Notes under the pieces: generated by a model
Databases searched by the model: none
The model's input: the letters and a program-made list of their open reading frames with translations, nothing else
Told to the model about the DNA's origin: nothing
Program-made: the position numbers and the translations under genes
Origin: Microstegium vimineum
Lineage: Eukaryota > Streptophyta > Magnoliopsida > Poales > Poaceae
Direction: 5' to 3'
NCBI GenBank assembly: GCA_022036555.1
Contig: CM039120.1
Span: forward strand, 16,880,350-16,944,349
DNA: 64,000 bases
Part shown: piece by piece, positions 21,498 to 32,703 of the stretch
Layout of the letters: the number at the start of each line of letters is the position of its first letter
How positions within the stretch are numbered: the stretch's first letter is position 1

Positions 21498-22944
21498 TGA
21501 AAGTACCTAATTGGCCTAGAGGGGGGGTGAATTGGCGTATTTGAAAACCTAAAACTTCACAAACTCAAAATTGCGGAAGTTAAATACCTGACCGGATGGT
21601 CTGGATCGGAAGTTTCGGTCAGGGTGATCAGAACTTCCGGTGCAGACCAAACTGAACTTCCGGTGCCCTAACGAGCTACGAAATTAGAGAGAAATGAGTT
21701 GTGACTTCAGATTTGATTGTTACCACACCCTCCAAGATGTAGAGGATGATGAAGTTGATCTTAGCGAAGCTCGATGCGTCTCCCTCTTGTAGATCGAGTG
21801 CTCCAACCTATGAAATAGGGGGTAGGGAGGACGAACACGAAGAATACAAGAACAAGGGTAGTCGAAACTACCGCCACAGCAAGGCAAGATATTTTTACCG
21901 AGGTTCAACTCCCACTAAGGGAAGTCTACGTCCTCGTTGTTGAGGTGACCACAAAGGCCCGACCACGTCTCTTCCCTTAAGCAATCACGAAGGCCAACTT
22001 GAGATTTCCACTAAGGATCACAGGGGTAATACAAACACTTCAGGGTGCCCTCACAAATGAATCAACACGGGCTACCACGAAGAACGCCTAGCCGGCTAGG
22101 GTTCCAAGAACCCAAGAGTAACAAACACAAACCAAGTCGGCAAGACGAGGAATCCAAGTGCTCAAGTCAAAGATCGATGCTCTCGCTCTCTAATCTCACA
22201 ACCTTAGCTCGAACAATCGTGGATTTGGAACTTGGAAGCGTAAGGGAGAGAGAGAGTGAGTGAGTCAAAGCTTGGAGGCTGTTGGGGGGCGAAAAATGTT
22301 GTGCAAAGCTCGGGCAACGGTTAGAAGTGAGGTAAGAAAGTTTATATATTCGACGCTCAGATGAGCTACCGGAAGTTCTAGTCAAACGAGATCTGACCGT
22401 TGGGCTAGTAAAGTCAACTGTGTGTAACCGGAACTTCTGGTCCAGTGGACCGGAACTTCCGATCCAACTAGTACTTCCGGTTGGAGACCGGAAGTGCAAT
22501 CTCGCACGCGCACGAAGACTGACCGGAACTTTTGGTCAAGCAACCAGAACTTCTGGTCAGAGACTAGAAGTGTTCTCTAGTGCGCGCTCGCGCACAACTG
22601 CCAAACATCCGAAACTTCCGTGAGGCACACCGGAACTTCCGGTGCCTGTCTCTCAAGCGTACTAAAGTCGACAAGAGCACTTTTTATCCCCATTTTGCCA
22701 ACTAGATTTGTATCCCTCTTGATAGTGCGGCGTTCCCTATGACTCAAATGAAAATAAAAGGTGTTGAAGCCCTTGAGTCGAAGCGCCTTTTGTCCATCAA
22801 AGTTTAGGGTGCTCAAATTCACCAAATATATTCATTCAATCCATCAATGGACTAACACCTGTAGATTTCACTTAATAAACATGTTAGTCCCTAATTGATT
22901 GTCATTAATTATCAAAACCCACACCGAGGGCGAATGCACTTACA
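21498..22944 (-). repeat. 3' LTR of a second SIRE-like Copia element
   Basis: On the plus strand it begins TGAAAGTACC, then TAGAGGGGGGGTGAATTGG as in the first Copia LTR, and ends GCACTTACA (inverse TGTAAGTGC). Directly to the right the minus strand reads ACCAAAAAGAGAGTT before TG, a polypurine tract, so this is the 3' LTR and the internal region lies to its right. The left flank has no primer site, as expected for host sequence. Confidence 0.78.
21595..22640. repeat. CCGGAACTTCCGGT-type inverted motif array in the Copia LTR
   Basis: Many copies of CCGGAAGT / ACTTCCGG and decayed forms, concentrated at 21595-21665 and 22360-22640. Adjacent copies form near-palindromes such as ACCGGAACTTCCGGT. 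It occupies the same LTR position as the GGTCCG arrays of the other elements. Confidence 0.75.
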
Positions 22945-25074
22945 AACTCTCTTTTTGGTAATTGATGACAACCAACTTAGGCTTACATAAAATATAAAAA
23001 ATTTAAGCTTTTGAATTCCAAAATTTAAGTAAAGCTCCCCCTTAATGTATGCAAAAGATTTGGAATTTCAAAATCTTGGTAAAATTCAAGATTGCATACA
23101 TTAAGAATAAGCTTCCCCTAAATTTTGCAATTCGTGGGGTGCCTAAGTGTGTGTGTGACAGAAGCAATATCGTTATGCATATGACAAGTTATATCACAAG
23201 AATAAAATAAACACTAGTACAATATTTCTTTTACGCGACGGTGGGCAAATTTGATTGGTGGCGGGCACCTCTCTCGCCCGCCTCCATTACTCCCGGCCAG
23301 CCTGCTTTCACCCGGCATAGAATGGAGGTGGGCTTTGTAATTTGCCCGCCTCCATTAATCATTATTAATGGAGGCGGTCATTATAACGTGTCCGCCTCCA
23401 TTAATCATTATTAACGGAGGCGAGCAAATTACAAAGCTCGCCTCCATTAATCTTTAACGGAGGCGGGCACACTACAATGCCCGCCTCAAAAAAAACTCGA
23501 GGCGTATATATACATGGACTTAGGGATCGACGGCGCACATACCTTACTCTCCCTCTTCGAGACAGCAGTGCCTCCCTCTCCACTTCGTCTCCCTCACCCT
23601 CTCCACTTCGGCTTTCCTCTCCACTCCGCATCCCTCTCCATCTCCACTGCGGGATCCGGTCCTGGTGGCAAGCGACGAGCGGGATCCGGTCTGGTGCTCC
23701 TCTTCATCAGGTATGCCTCTTCCCTATCCTCCTCTCTCTTCCCTATCTGGTCCATCACTCGATCCTCTCCTCCTCTTTGCAGATCTGAGCGGGCAGTAGT
23801 GGATCTCGGCATAAGGCGTGGCTTTCACCGTCACGGTGGCGGCTCCATCAACGGAGGCGGATTCAGCAGCGGCGGCGAGGAGGCGTCCACCAGATCTCGT
23901 TGCGGGGGCTGCACTGGTGGTTCCTCTAGGTGCGGATGCCGCGCAGGAGGCACGTCAAGGTGCGGTACTGGTGGTGGTCGATCCCGGACGGCGGCGAGTG
24001 GTCGATACCAGACAACGGCGGACTGGGCTCGATGTCGGGCCCATATGGGCTGGCATTGGGCTCGGCTTTTTTTTTAAAAAAAATCCCGATTTACCGAGGC
24101 GAGCATGCTAATGTGACCGCCTCAGTTAATATTATTAACGGAGGCGGGCAGGGCACCCGCCTCGGTTATCTAGTGATTAACCGAGGCCTTCCATTGGAGG
24201 CGGTTGCCCTTGCCCGCCTCCATTAATCCAAAACGACCGTCTCCATTAATACTTTTTGTACTAGTGAAAATAACTTGAATGGTTATGCAAGAAAGAAAAA
24301 GACTTAAACTCAACATAACCATTCTAAAATAACAACTCATCACAAGCAACGACAAGAAACACAAGGCTAAACAATATATAATAAGCAATAAGCGAAGATG
24401 TTTTAGCCTACAATCATCCATCACACACATAAAATTTAAGTTTACCACATGGTTCACCACACGAGATAGAATTATTACATAACGAAGTTTTTAACTACCC
24501 CTGTTACAGCATAATAAGCCTAACACTCCCCCTTTGGCATCAAATGCCAAAAAGGGTAGGCACCGGAAAGCTGAAGAGGTAGATATCTAGGACTGGGTGT
24601 CGTCACCACCATCACCAGGCGCTAGGGGGCTCTTGCCATGAGGTTTAGCTGAGGTAGACTGCACATAAGATGGATCAATCCCTGTCGAGGTATGAGTGAT
24701 GTAGTCAGCCCCACTGAAGAAGTTGGCTAAAGGGCGCCCCAGGATCAGTGTCATCAAGAGTGTAGCCAGCAGGCAGACCACTGCCATAAGAAGGATAATG
24801 AGTACTCGGCTGCTGAAACCCCTGCTGCTGCTCAAACTCCTGATGTGCACCAGCATCAAAAGCCTCCTCATCACCGGCTGCGGTCCCATACATAGTGTCA
24901 TACTTAGCATAGGGATCATGAAAAGGTCAGAGTGGTGAAGATGGAGGAAGACCTGCTTGCTCCTCCAAGTGCCTCATGCGCGCATCATGCTTGGCCTGAC
25001 AATAGCAAAAGTAAGACATGAACTTCTGGAAGGCATGGCGAGTGGCATCCATGGGACCACGACCACGTCCACGC
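22945..25074 (-). mobile_element. 3' internal remnant of the second Copia element (interrupted by CACTA)
   Basis: The minus-strand segment left of 25075 ends in the polypurine tract beside the LTR. It includes GGCATTTGATGCCAAAGGGG near 24535, a motif that precedes the 3' end in this Copia group. A short minus-strand reading at 24705-24893 is rich in G, Q and acidic residues (EFEQQQGFQQPS) with no identifiable domain. The remnant is cut off at 25075 by the start of a Gypsy-type LTR. Confidence 0.55.
23212..24266. mobile_element. Non-autonomous CACTA (En/Spm) element
   Basis: 1,055 bp with CACTAGTACAA at the left end and TTGTACTAGTG at the right end, flanked by AAA on both sides (3-bp target duplication). 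Subterminal copies of GCCCGCCTCCATTAAT and its complement GGAGGCGGGC cluster within about 300 bases of each end, as transposase-binding repeats do in CACTA elements. The middle (23500-24060) is CT- and GC-rich. It carries a 187-codon ORF at 23514-24077 of S/G/R-rich composition, with a TATATATA shortly before it. No transposase is present. Confidence 0.9.
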
Positions 25075-27700
25075 TGTAACACCCCAGGTGTTAATTAAGC
25101 CTTAACAATGCATTACATGAGCATAAGCATCTCATTTGCATAAGCATTTCATGACATGAAATAATAAGTTTAAAACTTGCTTGTTTATTTAATTGAATTT
25201 GCCCTAAATGCAAATTTTGTGACCTATGTGTGCATTTGAGTGGTGAAAGGCTCTAAACATCTTTAAACATGTTTAGAATAATATTTGAACCAACTTTTGT
25301 ATTTATGGTTTGATCCAAAAATGATTTGTTTAAATTTAGCCTTTTTGACCAGATTAGGGTTTAGTTTGACCATTTAAATTGTCCTTGAAATATTGATTTT
25401 TAATAAAGTTTGTAGATCTCGTTGAGAGGAACAAACTTTGTTTAATAAGACTTTCATGAAAATGCTTGGAAATCATTCAAAAAGGCCAAAACAGTTTGAA
25501 TTCAACTTTTTCCTATTTAATTAAAAATGCTAAATTTGGCCCAAATTTGTGTTTTCAAATCTAGGACGAATTAGAGTATGAAATTTATATGAAAGTTTTT
25601 CTACTCATTTAGAGAAACATTTTTCATGTTGGAAGTTTTTCGAAATTCCAAACCGTTTGAGAGTAATTTAAAAAATTTGAGTTCAGTTCATTTTGAATGG
25701 GGACGGGCTTCATCTCCTCCGCTTGACTGCTTCACCCCGCCTGGGCACGGCGCTGGCGTGCAGCGATGCGGCGCTGCCGTGCGCAGCGGCGCAGCGACGC
25801 CGCAGCGCGGGCAGGCACGCGTGCACGCGCACTTGAGTGCGCCGCGCTACGCCGCCGCCTGCCACCCTGCCGCCGCAGCAGGGCAGCGAGCACGGGCACG
25901 GCAACGCCGCTGCGCGGCCACGGCCTCCGCCCGCCCGCCTCCTTGCCGAAATGGACCGCTCGGGTCGCCACTCCTCCCTCCCTCCCTATTTCTCCCCGGA
26001 CACCACCCACTCCTACCCTCCATCCTCTCCTCTCCTCTCGTTTCTTTTCTTCGCGCAGCACCGCGCGTGGTCGCCATTGGCGCCGTGGCCGAGCTCGCTC
26101 TGTCGCCAAGCTCCGCCACCACCGCCCCATTTCTTTCCCTAAGGCCACGACGCGCTTCGCCTTCACCCCCTGCGTGCCGTGCTCGCACTCGCTCAACACC
26201 TGCGCCGCTGGAAGACGCGGCCACCGGGACGACGGTCGTCGGGACGCCCCGCCGACGTGGCCGGGCCGCCACGAGTGAGTTCCGCCCGCGCTGAACCGCC
26301 TCCGCCCTTCCTATTGCGGGTAGCATCGTCGCGGTCGTACACCTCTCGCGCCGCGCCTTTCTCCTCGGCCGATTAGTGGCCACCGCACCGGCGCCACGGA
26401 GCATCGCCGCCGGAGAGCCCGGGCTCACGCGGCCAGGCCGCCCCGGGTCACCGCTCGCCGCCGGCGAGTGTGCGGGGTCCTCCCTGAGCTACTCCGCCAC
26501 TTAGTGGACGCCGTCGTGTCCTCGCCGGCCGGCAACGACGAGCGCGAGCGCCTCCTTTGCTCTCCTCCGTTCGAAGGACCTCAGCCAAGAATTTAACTAA
26601 GGGTGCGGGTCGATCTGCAAAAGTGTCAGACACAAAGGTTTACCTATCTGGGCCTCATTGATTTCGGGATAAGTCAGGGGCTTTTCTGCAAAGCGTCTGT
26701 CCTATATGGATTTTTCAGTTTATTCCGAAAATAATTTTCAGAAAATGGTTTCTAACTTGTAAAATCCATATCTACTAGAATAATGGTCCAAATTGAATGA
26801 AACCAATTTTGTTGTGTTCTTTGGGAGGAGTACTATCTATTAAAAATATAATATGATTTATTTGTGAATTATTTATATGTAACTGTATTTATTTCTAATA
26901 AATGCCTATATCTTTAAAAATACATAAGTAATTCTCTAGTTATCATAAAAATGTAATTCTTGTTTTGGTAATCCTCTTAGGTCATAGGATATCTATGAAA
27001 AATATAGCATGGATACTTTATGTGTACCAATATGTAGTTCTATTTTCCATTAATTAAATGACTAGTCTTGTGGGATTTTCAGTCAATAAAATATGCATGA
27101 TATGTGTATGAGAAATTTTGTGGGTTATTATTATACCTAGAAGATGCTAAGAAACATGTGAAACCTGGTGTTTGAATAATTTCATAGTACAAAGTATTTT
27201 CATGCTAAATAAAGCTTGTTGTTTGTTATTTTTGTGTAGCATAAAATATTTATCATTTTGAGCTACAAATTTTATGGTAGGCTATTTCGGGCATGTGAAA
27301 GCTACTGTATTTGTCTTAGATTTTTATAATTAGTAGAAATAGTAGTCTCTGTTTTACCTAATTATTAATACAAGAATAAAGTAACTTAACAAGCTTTAGT
27401 CTTAACCAAATGTAATGTTTTATGCATACATGGTTGATCATGATGTTTATACATCATTGTTTGTGGTTAATAGGTATGGTAGGTTGGTGATGTTTCCTTT
27501 GGTGTTGGGGTAGTAGTAGAACGTGAGTTAGTTTTTGTGTAAACTTAGCGCAACCCTGGTTTATAATGATTCAAATAGAGCTAGACTATTCCATAGGATA
27601 AACGCAATTGATTGTTTCATCCATAAGAATCCATTGTCATCATACCATATTTCCATTTCCATGTGCATTCCTTTGCACTTATGCATGCATATGCATCATA
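25075..27700 (+). repeat. Truncated Gypsy-type LTR (starts TGTAACACCCC)
   Basis: The TGTAACACCC start is shared with the complete solo LTR at 56832. The layout is similar: an AT-rich first 600 bases, then a GC-rich block (25700-26600), then AT-rich sequence. No matching GGGTGTNACA end is found before the gene at 27704, so it seems truncated. ORFs in 25620-26630 overlap on both strands and reflect composition only. Confidence 0.5.
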
Positions 27701-27703
27701 CAG

Positions 27704-28588
27704 GGTTATCACGAGAACACTCGTCATGAAGTTGAAGAGCTCGATAGAAGGTTCTCACAAGTTGTTCCCGCACTGGAGGTGATCATGAACAAGGAGATCG
27801 AAGGTGATGATATTATGCATAAGCTATGCGATAATGTCAAGGTTCTGTTGCTGAAGATGCGGTGGCGTGTTGTTGCAAAGAAATTGATTCCATGGCTAGA
27901 AAAACTGATTGAGAATCATCCTTCTCTAATGGAAACTGAAGGAGTCATTTATTTCATTAGGGAAGCCGATATGGTGCTGAACAAAGAGTTTAGGCACACA
28001 GGAACCGAGGAACAGAAGCAAAAGGCAAAAAATATCCTGAGGAATCTGCCATACTTACCTTATGGGTCCCATGAACCATGGACCGAGATAGCTAAGGGCT
28101 ACTGTATGCTGAACTACTGGTATAGATTCAGGCAAGACAGTGATAGTAACAATCCCAAGCCTGAGGCCAACCTTATTCACCAATCATATAAGGCCAAGGA
28201 CATAAAAGAAGGACACATTGACACCACCAGGAAGCCACCCAGCGTGAAGCTTTTCGAACAGTTAAAGCTAGGTTATGGGCTGGTGTCTTTGCATAGGGAT
28301 GCAGTCGCTCATCCATATGAAAAAGCTTTGGAAGAAACAAAAAAGGTGTCTAAAGTGTGGCCGATAGACCTGAGATATATAGTTAGTGTGCTGATAGTAA
28401 ATTATCCTGTACATCTACCACGCCTTCCAGAGAACATTGCCATTTCTGAGGAAAAAATGTGGGACTGTTTTGGTTTTGAGAATTGTTTTCCACGGGCTCC
28501 ACGATATCAGAAAGACAGGGTTGTGAGGCGAATTGCAGGATTACAAGCATTTTTGACAAAGATCTTGCCACGTTTTGCTAGCATCTAG
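27704..28588 (+). CDS. Unrecognised plant protein, single or terminal exon
   Basis: An open frame of 294 codons begins right after a plausible acceptor (CATACAG at 27697-27703) and ends with TAG at 28586-28588. The first in-frame ATG after the acceptor is at 27786 (MNKEIEGDDIMHKL). An alternative ATG at 27608 lies before the acceptor and adds a non-protein-like tail. The product is mostly helical in appearance and charged (KKLIPWLEKLIENHPSLMET; EEQKQKAKNILRNLPYLPYG) with a conserved-looking end (WPIDLRYIVSVLIVNYPVHL; EEKMWDCFGFENCFPRAP). No membrane segment, signal peptide or known catalytic motif was seen. I do not recognise the family. The absence of stops and the balanced codon use argue for a real exon; whether upstream exons survive is unknown, because LTR sequence lies to the left. 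Confidence 0.6.
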   Translation, partial: GYHENTRHEVEELDRRFSQVVPALEVIMNKEIEGDDIMHKLCDNVKVLLLKMRWRVVAKKLIPWLEKLIENHPSLMETEGVIYFIREADMVLNKEFRHTGTEEQKQKAKNILRNLPYLPYGSHEPWTEIAKGYCMLNYWYRFRQDSDSNNPKPEANLIHQSYKAKDIKEGHIDTTRKPPSVKLFEQLKLGYGLVSLHRDAVAHPYEKALEETKKVSKVWPIDLRYIVSVLIVNYPVHLPRLPENIAISEEKMWDCFGFENCFPRAPRYQKDRVVRRIAGLQAFLTKILPRFASI

Positions 28589-29231
28589 TGTCTCCTTTCT
28601 TTTCCAGTTTATGTGGCTGTAATGAGAAAAATTTCTAACATATTTGTAATTTGATGGACTTTGGAGAAAAGTCACATTGATAGATGAAGTAATTTATTTC
28701 ATAGATAGAAGAACCCAAACAACTACAGTATGTTAGATTCAGCCCATAAGATAAGATGCTCTGATGTATCTTATTCTTTGGCCACTCCATATTAAAACTT
28801 TTGACATCTTATTCTTGTGTCTGTTAAGTTAATACTCTTGTCACTTGTAGCCGTTGATAGGCAGCGTATTTTCTTTTTTTAATTACAGAATTATCTGGGC
28901 CATTAATGTCAAATTACTTTTTCCATTACCTAGTCTAGTGGTGAAGCTACCTGCTCCCCATTGGGCATATTGAACAAATTTTAGCTATTGCTATCCATTT
29001 TATACTCCTTATGTTCCATTTTCTACTCCTTATGTTTCATATTATTGGTTGTTTTGGTTTTTCTAGGTACATAGCTTGGTTTTATTTTTTTGCTTTGCAT
29101 CTAGACACACTCTATCTAGATGCATAATTTTTGTTATGTATCTAGAAAAGCAATAACGACTTGGGCTATGTTAGGATTCACCCTAACTTTTAGAAGCTCA
29201 CAGAGAGCTAGGTTCATTTAACTTTTGAGTT
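28589..29231. other. 3' flank of the unrecognised gene, no gene seen
   Basis: AT-rich sequence with several AATAAA-like and TTGTAAT motifs shortly after the stop codon that could serve polyadenylation. Nothing else is supported. Confidence 0.4.
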
Positions 29232-29503
29232 TGTTGGGAAATTAGTCCCCGAACAAGATTGAGATGAAAGAGTGGGGATGAAGTAGTGGAGAGTGAGAAT
29301 GAGACGGCTAGCGGCGGCTAGGGTTTTGGTTGGGATTGAAGGGTGAGAGTTCCCCTCCTCCCATGCTCTCAATATATATATATAGGAGTTGGCAGTTTAC
29401 AAGTGGCCCCCTTAGGAGGGCTGGAATTACAAGCTAGTACATCACCCTTATTGGGCCTCTTCTTGGTGGATTTGGCCCATATGAAAAATTGGCTCCCCCA
29501 ACA
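29232..29503. repeat. Short LTR-like segment
   Basis: It starts TGTTGGG and ends CCCAACA and contains TATATATATATAGGAG near 29370, a promoter-like stretch. The five-base flanks (GAGTT and GTAGC) do not match, so it could be a TRIM or solo-LTR remnant or a chance pairing. Confidence 0.35.
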
Positions 29504-30443
29504 GTAGCCCCTCAGCTACTATGTTATGGACGGTACCACATGACCTAGTAGTTGCCCTCATACAAGAAGAGGCACAATACAACTCAAAGACTGGTTGCGA
29601 GGATTGTCCTTCGCAACCTATGTGTACGCGTCTCCATCCCAAAAACCATATGGGAAAAAAGGGCATGGAGAAAAAAGCACGCGCACAACTCTAGTCTATG
29701 TGCGCTCCAAATCCGAGGGCATCTGCCAGTAGGTCTTCGCCTCCAGTGCCTCCGCCCTTGGCGTCTTCTCAGCGTGACAGTCTCCACCTCTGAGGCCTTC
29801 GCCTCTGGCGTCTTCTCGAGTCGGGGCCTCCGCCTTTGGCGTGGTTGAGGTAGTCGATGTAGTCGAAGTAGTCGTGGCCGAAAATTGCTTCCGGTCTTTC
29901 AGTGTACTCGCCCAGCGCCTCTGGGCTGGTGCTCGCAACCATCCTCGCGACCGGGTCCTCAGTTGCTCGGTGTAGGCGACGTAGTTGTAGTAGTGGAAGT
30001 AGTTGTTCATGGCAAAGTCGTCGTTCGACTGAGCTGCTTCGTTGGGCTAGTGGTGCAACGTATGTGTCACTGTTTTCTAGTAGTACCTGGCTTTTACTTA
30101 TCAACCTGCGACAAAAACCATCCTGTATATAATTTTCCTTTTTGACATGATAAATGAGCTAGAAACCAAAATAAAAGGAGCAAAAGAATAAAGATAGATA
30201 ATTTGAATAGCACGGACCACATTGTTCTTATTAAGTCTTTGCTTCCTATATACCCATAGCATGATCATCCTCACCTCCCTTGATTGTAGCACCTTGACTT
30301 ATCAAAAGCACTAATGGTAATGGGAAACAAACCTAAAAGGGCGAGGCATGATGGGAACATATGATCTTTCTAATGTTGTTGTGTACATCATGTCCATAGG
30401 AAGAGAATCCACATCAACTCAGGATAGAACAAGGATGCACATG
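29504..30443. other. No gene seen
   Basis: Overlapping ORFs occur on both strands at 29550-30145, with repeated GTAGTCG / CTCCGCCT composition. None has recognisable protein content. Confidence 0.4.
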
Positions 30444-30656
30444 TGTTGGGGATATGACCCCATATACCCGCACAACTATACATGGGCCACACCATCGGAG
30501 ATGGCCCAGCCCACAAGACGTAGACGTGCAACACACGACGTGCACCGCACAAATAGTACCATATTGACTACTTTACTTGTAACTTTGTCCCTTCGGCATA
30601 TATAAGGAGGGATAGGGACCCCCCCCCAAACACATCCACAACACATCTTATTGTTG
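30444..30656 (+). repeat. LTR fragment with promoter-like TATATAAGGAGGG
   Basis: It begins TGTTGGGGATATGACCCCAT, a common LTR start in grasses. It contains CATATATAAGGAGGGATAGG near 30600, and is abruptly replaced at 30657 by a Copia-type LTR start. Confidence 0.45.
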
Positions 30657-32600
30657 ATTGAAGGACCGAGAACGGCGACCAGAGGGGGGGGGGTGAATGG
30701 GAGCCTCAAATTTCTCTCGAAATGTTCGGGCCACCCTTCCCAAAAACCAAACCCAGTTGCTGGGTGCTCAACCTCCCCCGAGCACGCGAGCGAGGATTCA
30801 GACGAAAACGGAGAAAAGAGAGCTCACCGACAGTGGAAGAAAATCACCGGAAACCCCAAAACACAGGTTCTCGACCCCTAGGGAAAAGAGGTAAGAACCT
30901 AGGCAAAATAGGCGAACACTGCAATCAAACAGAGGCTCCGGACCAGATGGAGCTGAGCCACCGGACTATAGCGAGTAGTCCGGAGCTCAGGTCCGACGCT
31001 TTCACCCGCCGAGACAGAAGAACACAGTGAGCACCCTAGCTCCAGACCAGAGGCTCCGGACTAGTCCGACGCCACCTTCGAACCAAGGAAGGTGGTCCGG
31101 TGCTCACTCCCCAGACAATCTAGTAAGGTACCGACCTTCGGACCAGACCACCGGACTACCCCGTCAGACCAAGGAGAGTGGTCCGACGCGTGGTAGTGAT
31201 TCTCAGCAGAGCCACCGGACCACTCGTCAAAGGTCCGGTGCTCAAAAACCAGGAGGTCCAGAGGGTGGTCCGACGCCTCTTGCTGCTTGACACGAGAGAG
31301 GTCAAGACCACCGGACCACTTGCTATGGTCCGGAGCTTAAGGAAAAGTGGTCCGACGCTCACAGGAGAAAAAACTGTTCCTCGCGAAAATCGTTTTCACT
31401 CCGCCAAATCTTCTCAAAACTCAACCAAATGATCACCAACTGCAACCAAACTTTGTAGGCATGATCCTAGTGCAATTGGGGAGCTATCCCGAAGAAATCA
31501 TCGCTCAATTTGGAGAGGATAAACGAGAACACTCGGATTTTGGGGAGAAAGAGGAAAACGAAAAACACCACAAAGAAATCGCCCGATCTACGCACTCATG
31601 AGGTTTGAGGGGAATTCCTTCAGTGCAATGAAGCTCCTCACGGATACGAACAACTTGGTTCAAATGGATTTGCAAGAGCTACTACCTACAAAGAGAAATC
31701 ATCTCGGGAAAATAAGGAGCAAAAGCAAAATGCGAAGAACACAAGCAAAACATAGACACAATCACGAAATCGAAGCCACCATGGCTTACGGAGGTTACGG
31801 CCTCCAATTCCTCACGACAAACTCAAGTTCTTACAAAGGTTGGTGGAAGAAACCTAGAGATCTCATGAACTAGAGAGAGAGAGAGAGTTGGGGCAAATGA
31901 TTAGGGTTCAAGCGATAGGATGAGGGATACCCCTTCACCCCCTACTTATCGGGCTTTGGCTATTTCCCAAAGACCCCCCTAGATACATTGAGTGAACCAC
32001 CTAACCTAAGCATTGCAGTCTAAGCTCCGAAAAATATCTCCCACATTTTGAATGGACGGCCCCGCTTCCTGCCGGGAGTTGCCGTCGCCTCGATGCAACC
32101 TCCAGGATTCCGCGACGTGCCATCCCCGCTTCCTCGGAAGCTCCGCCTAGGTTTTGAGGCCCAAACCCAGGAAACCGGCCACCGGTAGCTTTGGGCTCAA
32201 CTACCGAACCTCGAGTTTTGCAGCCCAAACTCGGAAACTGACGCGGATGGTTTTGAGGCCCAAACCACCAAACCACTCGACGCGAGTCACCTTGTCTTCG
32301 CCCGGTCGGACTCCGAGTCCCCTGAGCCTCCGCTCGACTCGTGCATCCAGCGTCTTGAATCGGCCGACTCGGTCTACCTCCATGTCTTCTTGCACTCGCC
32401 GGTGCTAGGTACTAGCCACCACAGCTAGTCCGCCGGTGCCCATGGTCCCTCAGTCCGAGCCCCGCTTCCGCCCTTCACTGCTCTCAGTCCATTGGCACAG
32501 CAAGCCTCTACTCGACCTTCTCCACGCCATTGACCACTGTCACTAGGCATAGCACCTGCACACCACAAGCTGATAGACAAGCACACATTTCTGCTTTCGC
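30657..32600 (-). repeat. Third SIRE-like Copia LTR or remnant (right boundary unsure)
   Basis: The left end TGAAGGACC followed by AGAGGGGGGGGGTGAATGGG mirrors the starts of the LTRs at 7284 and 21498. It contains the GGTCCG array at 30935-31370 and, around 32150-32280, repeated TTTTGAGGCCCAAACC. No inverse GGTCCTTCA end was found, and no primer site lies to the left. Confidence 0.5.
30935..31370. repeat. GGTCCG / CGGACC motif array (third copy)
   Basis: About a dozen and a half alternating GGTCCG(A/G) and C(C/G)GGAC half sites, including several CCGGACCACT(C/T)G. It resembles the array at 8045-8530 in motif and in position near the LTR start. Confidence 0.7.
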
Positions 32601-32703
32601 AGAGGTTAGGGTAAGCCACTCAAACTGAAACACTCACGTGTTGGACGATCACTCATCATCAAAGCTGGACATACATGGGTACTTATCCACCATGTGTTCG
32701 CAT

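Noticed and set aside
23514..24077. 187-codon S/G/R-rich ORF as a gene
   Set aside because: It is inside the non-autonomous CACTA element, has no recognisable domain, and overlaps open frames in other phases.
25626..26630. Several long overlapping ORFs on both strands
   Set aside because: All six frames are open because of high GC content, the translations are A/R/P-rich without domain content, and the block lies inside an LTR-like sequence.
29232..29503. Complete solo LTR
   Set aside because: The inverted ends look right, but the five-base flanks do not match; it is kept only as a low-confidence repeat.
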